Positions 5,385-5,413 of a stretch of 5,413 nucleotides of DNA are shown piece by piece; the first letter of the stretch is position 1; every line of letters begins with the position of its first letter. The translations under genes and the position numbers were made by a program. The notes under the pieces are model-generated. The model had not been told where the DNA came from. It saw only the letters and a program-made list of their open reading frames with translations, and made no database searches. Origin of the DNA: Methanobacteriota archaeon (GTDB lineage Archaea > Thermoplasmatota > Poseidoniia > Poseidoniales > Thalassarchaeaceae); the NCBI GenBank assembly GCA_014384685.1, contig JACNFL010000109.1, forward strand, positions 1 through 5,413, in the 5' to 3' direction.

Positions 5385-5413
5385 CTAACTGGCTTCAACC
5401 ACCCCTTTCATTT

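Noticed and set aside
5385..5413. End of another minus-strand gene abutting the lipoprotein start (MKGVVEAS then TAG)
   Set aside because: Only 29 bases are available, too few to tell a coding end from a leader sequence.

Overview
The window (5413 bases, moderate G+C, tightly packed genes) looks archaeal. The clearest marker is a complete ribosomal protein uS2 of the archaeal/eukaryotic type: it has the VHIGTQ, GRFIPGTLTNP and NNKGRRSLALVYWLL blocks, not the bacterial HFGH type. Two winged-helix regulators, starts without convincing Shine-Dalgarno sites and a short secreted lipoprotein also fit. The style recalls uncultured marine Thermoplasmatota (Marine Group II/III, Poseidoniales-like), but that placement is inference from overall resemblance, not from a search.

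Layout. (1) 1-513, plus: the 3' part of a gene for a protein with two winged helix-turn-helix (wHTH) units, running off the left edge. (2) 514-641: intergenic, with a small hairpin and a TATA-like element. (3) 642-1724, plus: a 360-residue protein with two wHTH-like regions and an unassigned C-terminal domain. (4) 1729-2736, minus: tRNA-dihydrouridine synthase, convergent with the preceding gene and separated from it by 4 bases. (5) 2737-2837: divergent promoter region shared by dus and rpsB. (6) 2838-3452, plus: rpsB (uS2). (7) 3453-3552: a 100-base spacer with two perfect inverted repeats, one across the uS2 stop codon and one a 14-base palindrome. (8) 3553-4788, plus: a Cas4/RecB-type PD-(D/E)XK nuclease with all four iron-sulfur cysteines and four predicted transmembrane helices inserted inside the nuclease domain. 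(9) 4785-5384, minus: a predicted lipoprotein whose stop codon overlaps that of the nuclease. (10) 5385-5413: upstream edge of the lipoprotein gene.

Two genes belong to translation (uS2 and the tRNA-modifying enzyme), two are probable transcription regulators and two are envelope-associated. The item most worth attention is the membrane-embedded Cas4-like nuclease. It stands alone, with no CRISPR array and no cas1/cas2 in the window, and follows a ribosomal protein gene on the same strand. That suggests a housekeeping, DNA-repair, DNA-uptake or defence role at the cytoplasmic face of the membrane rather than spacer acquisition. This role is inference only.
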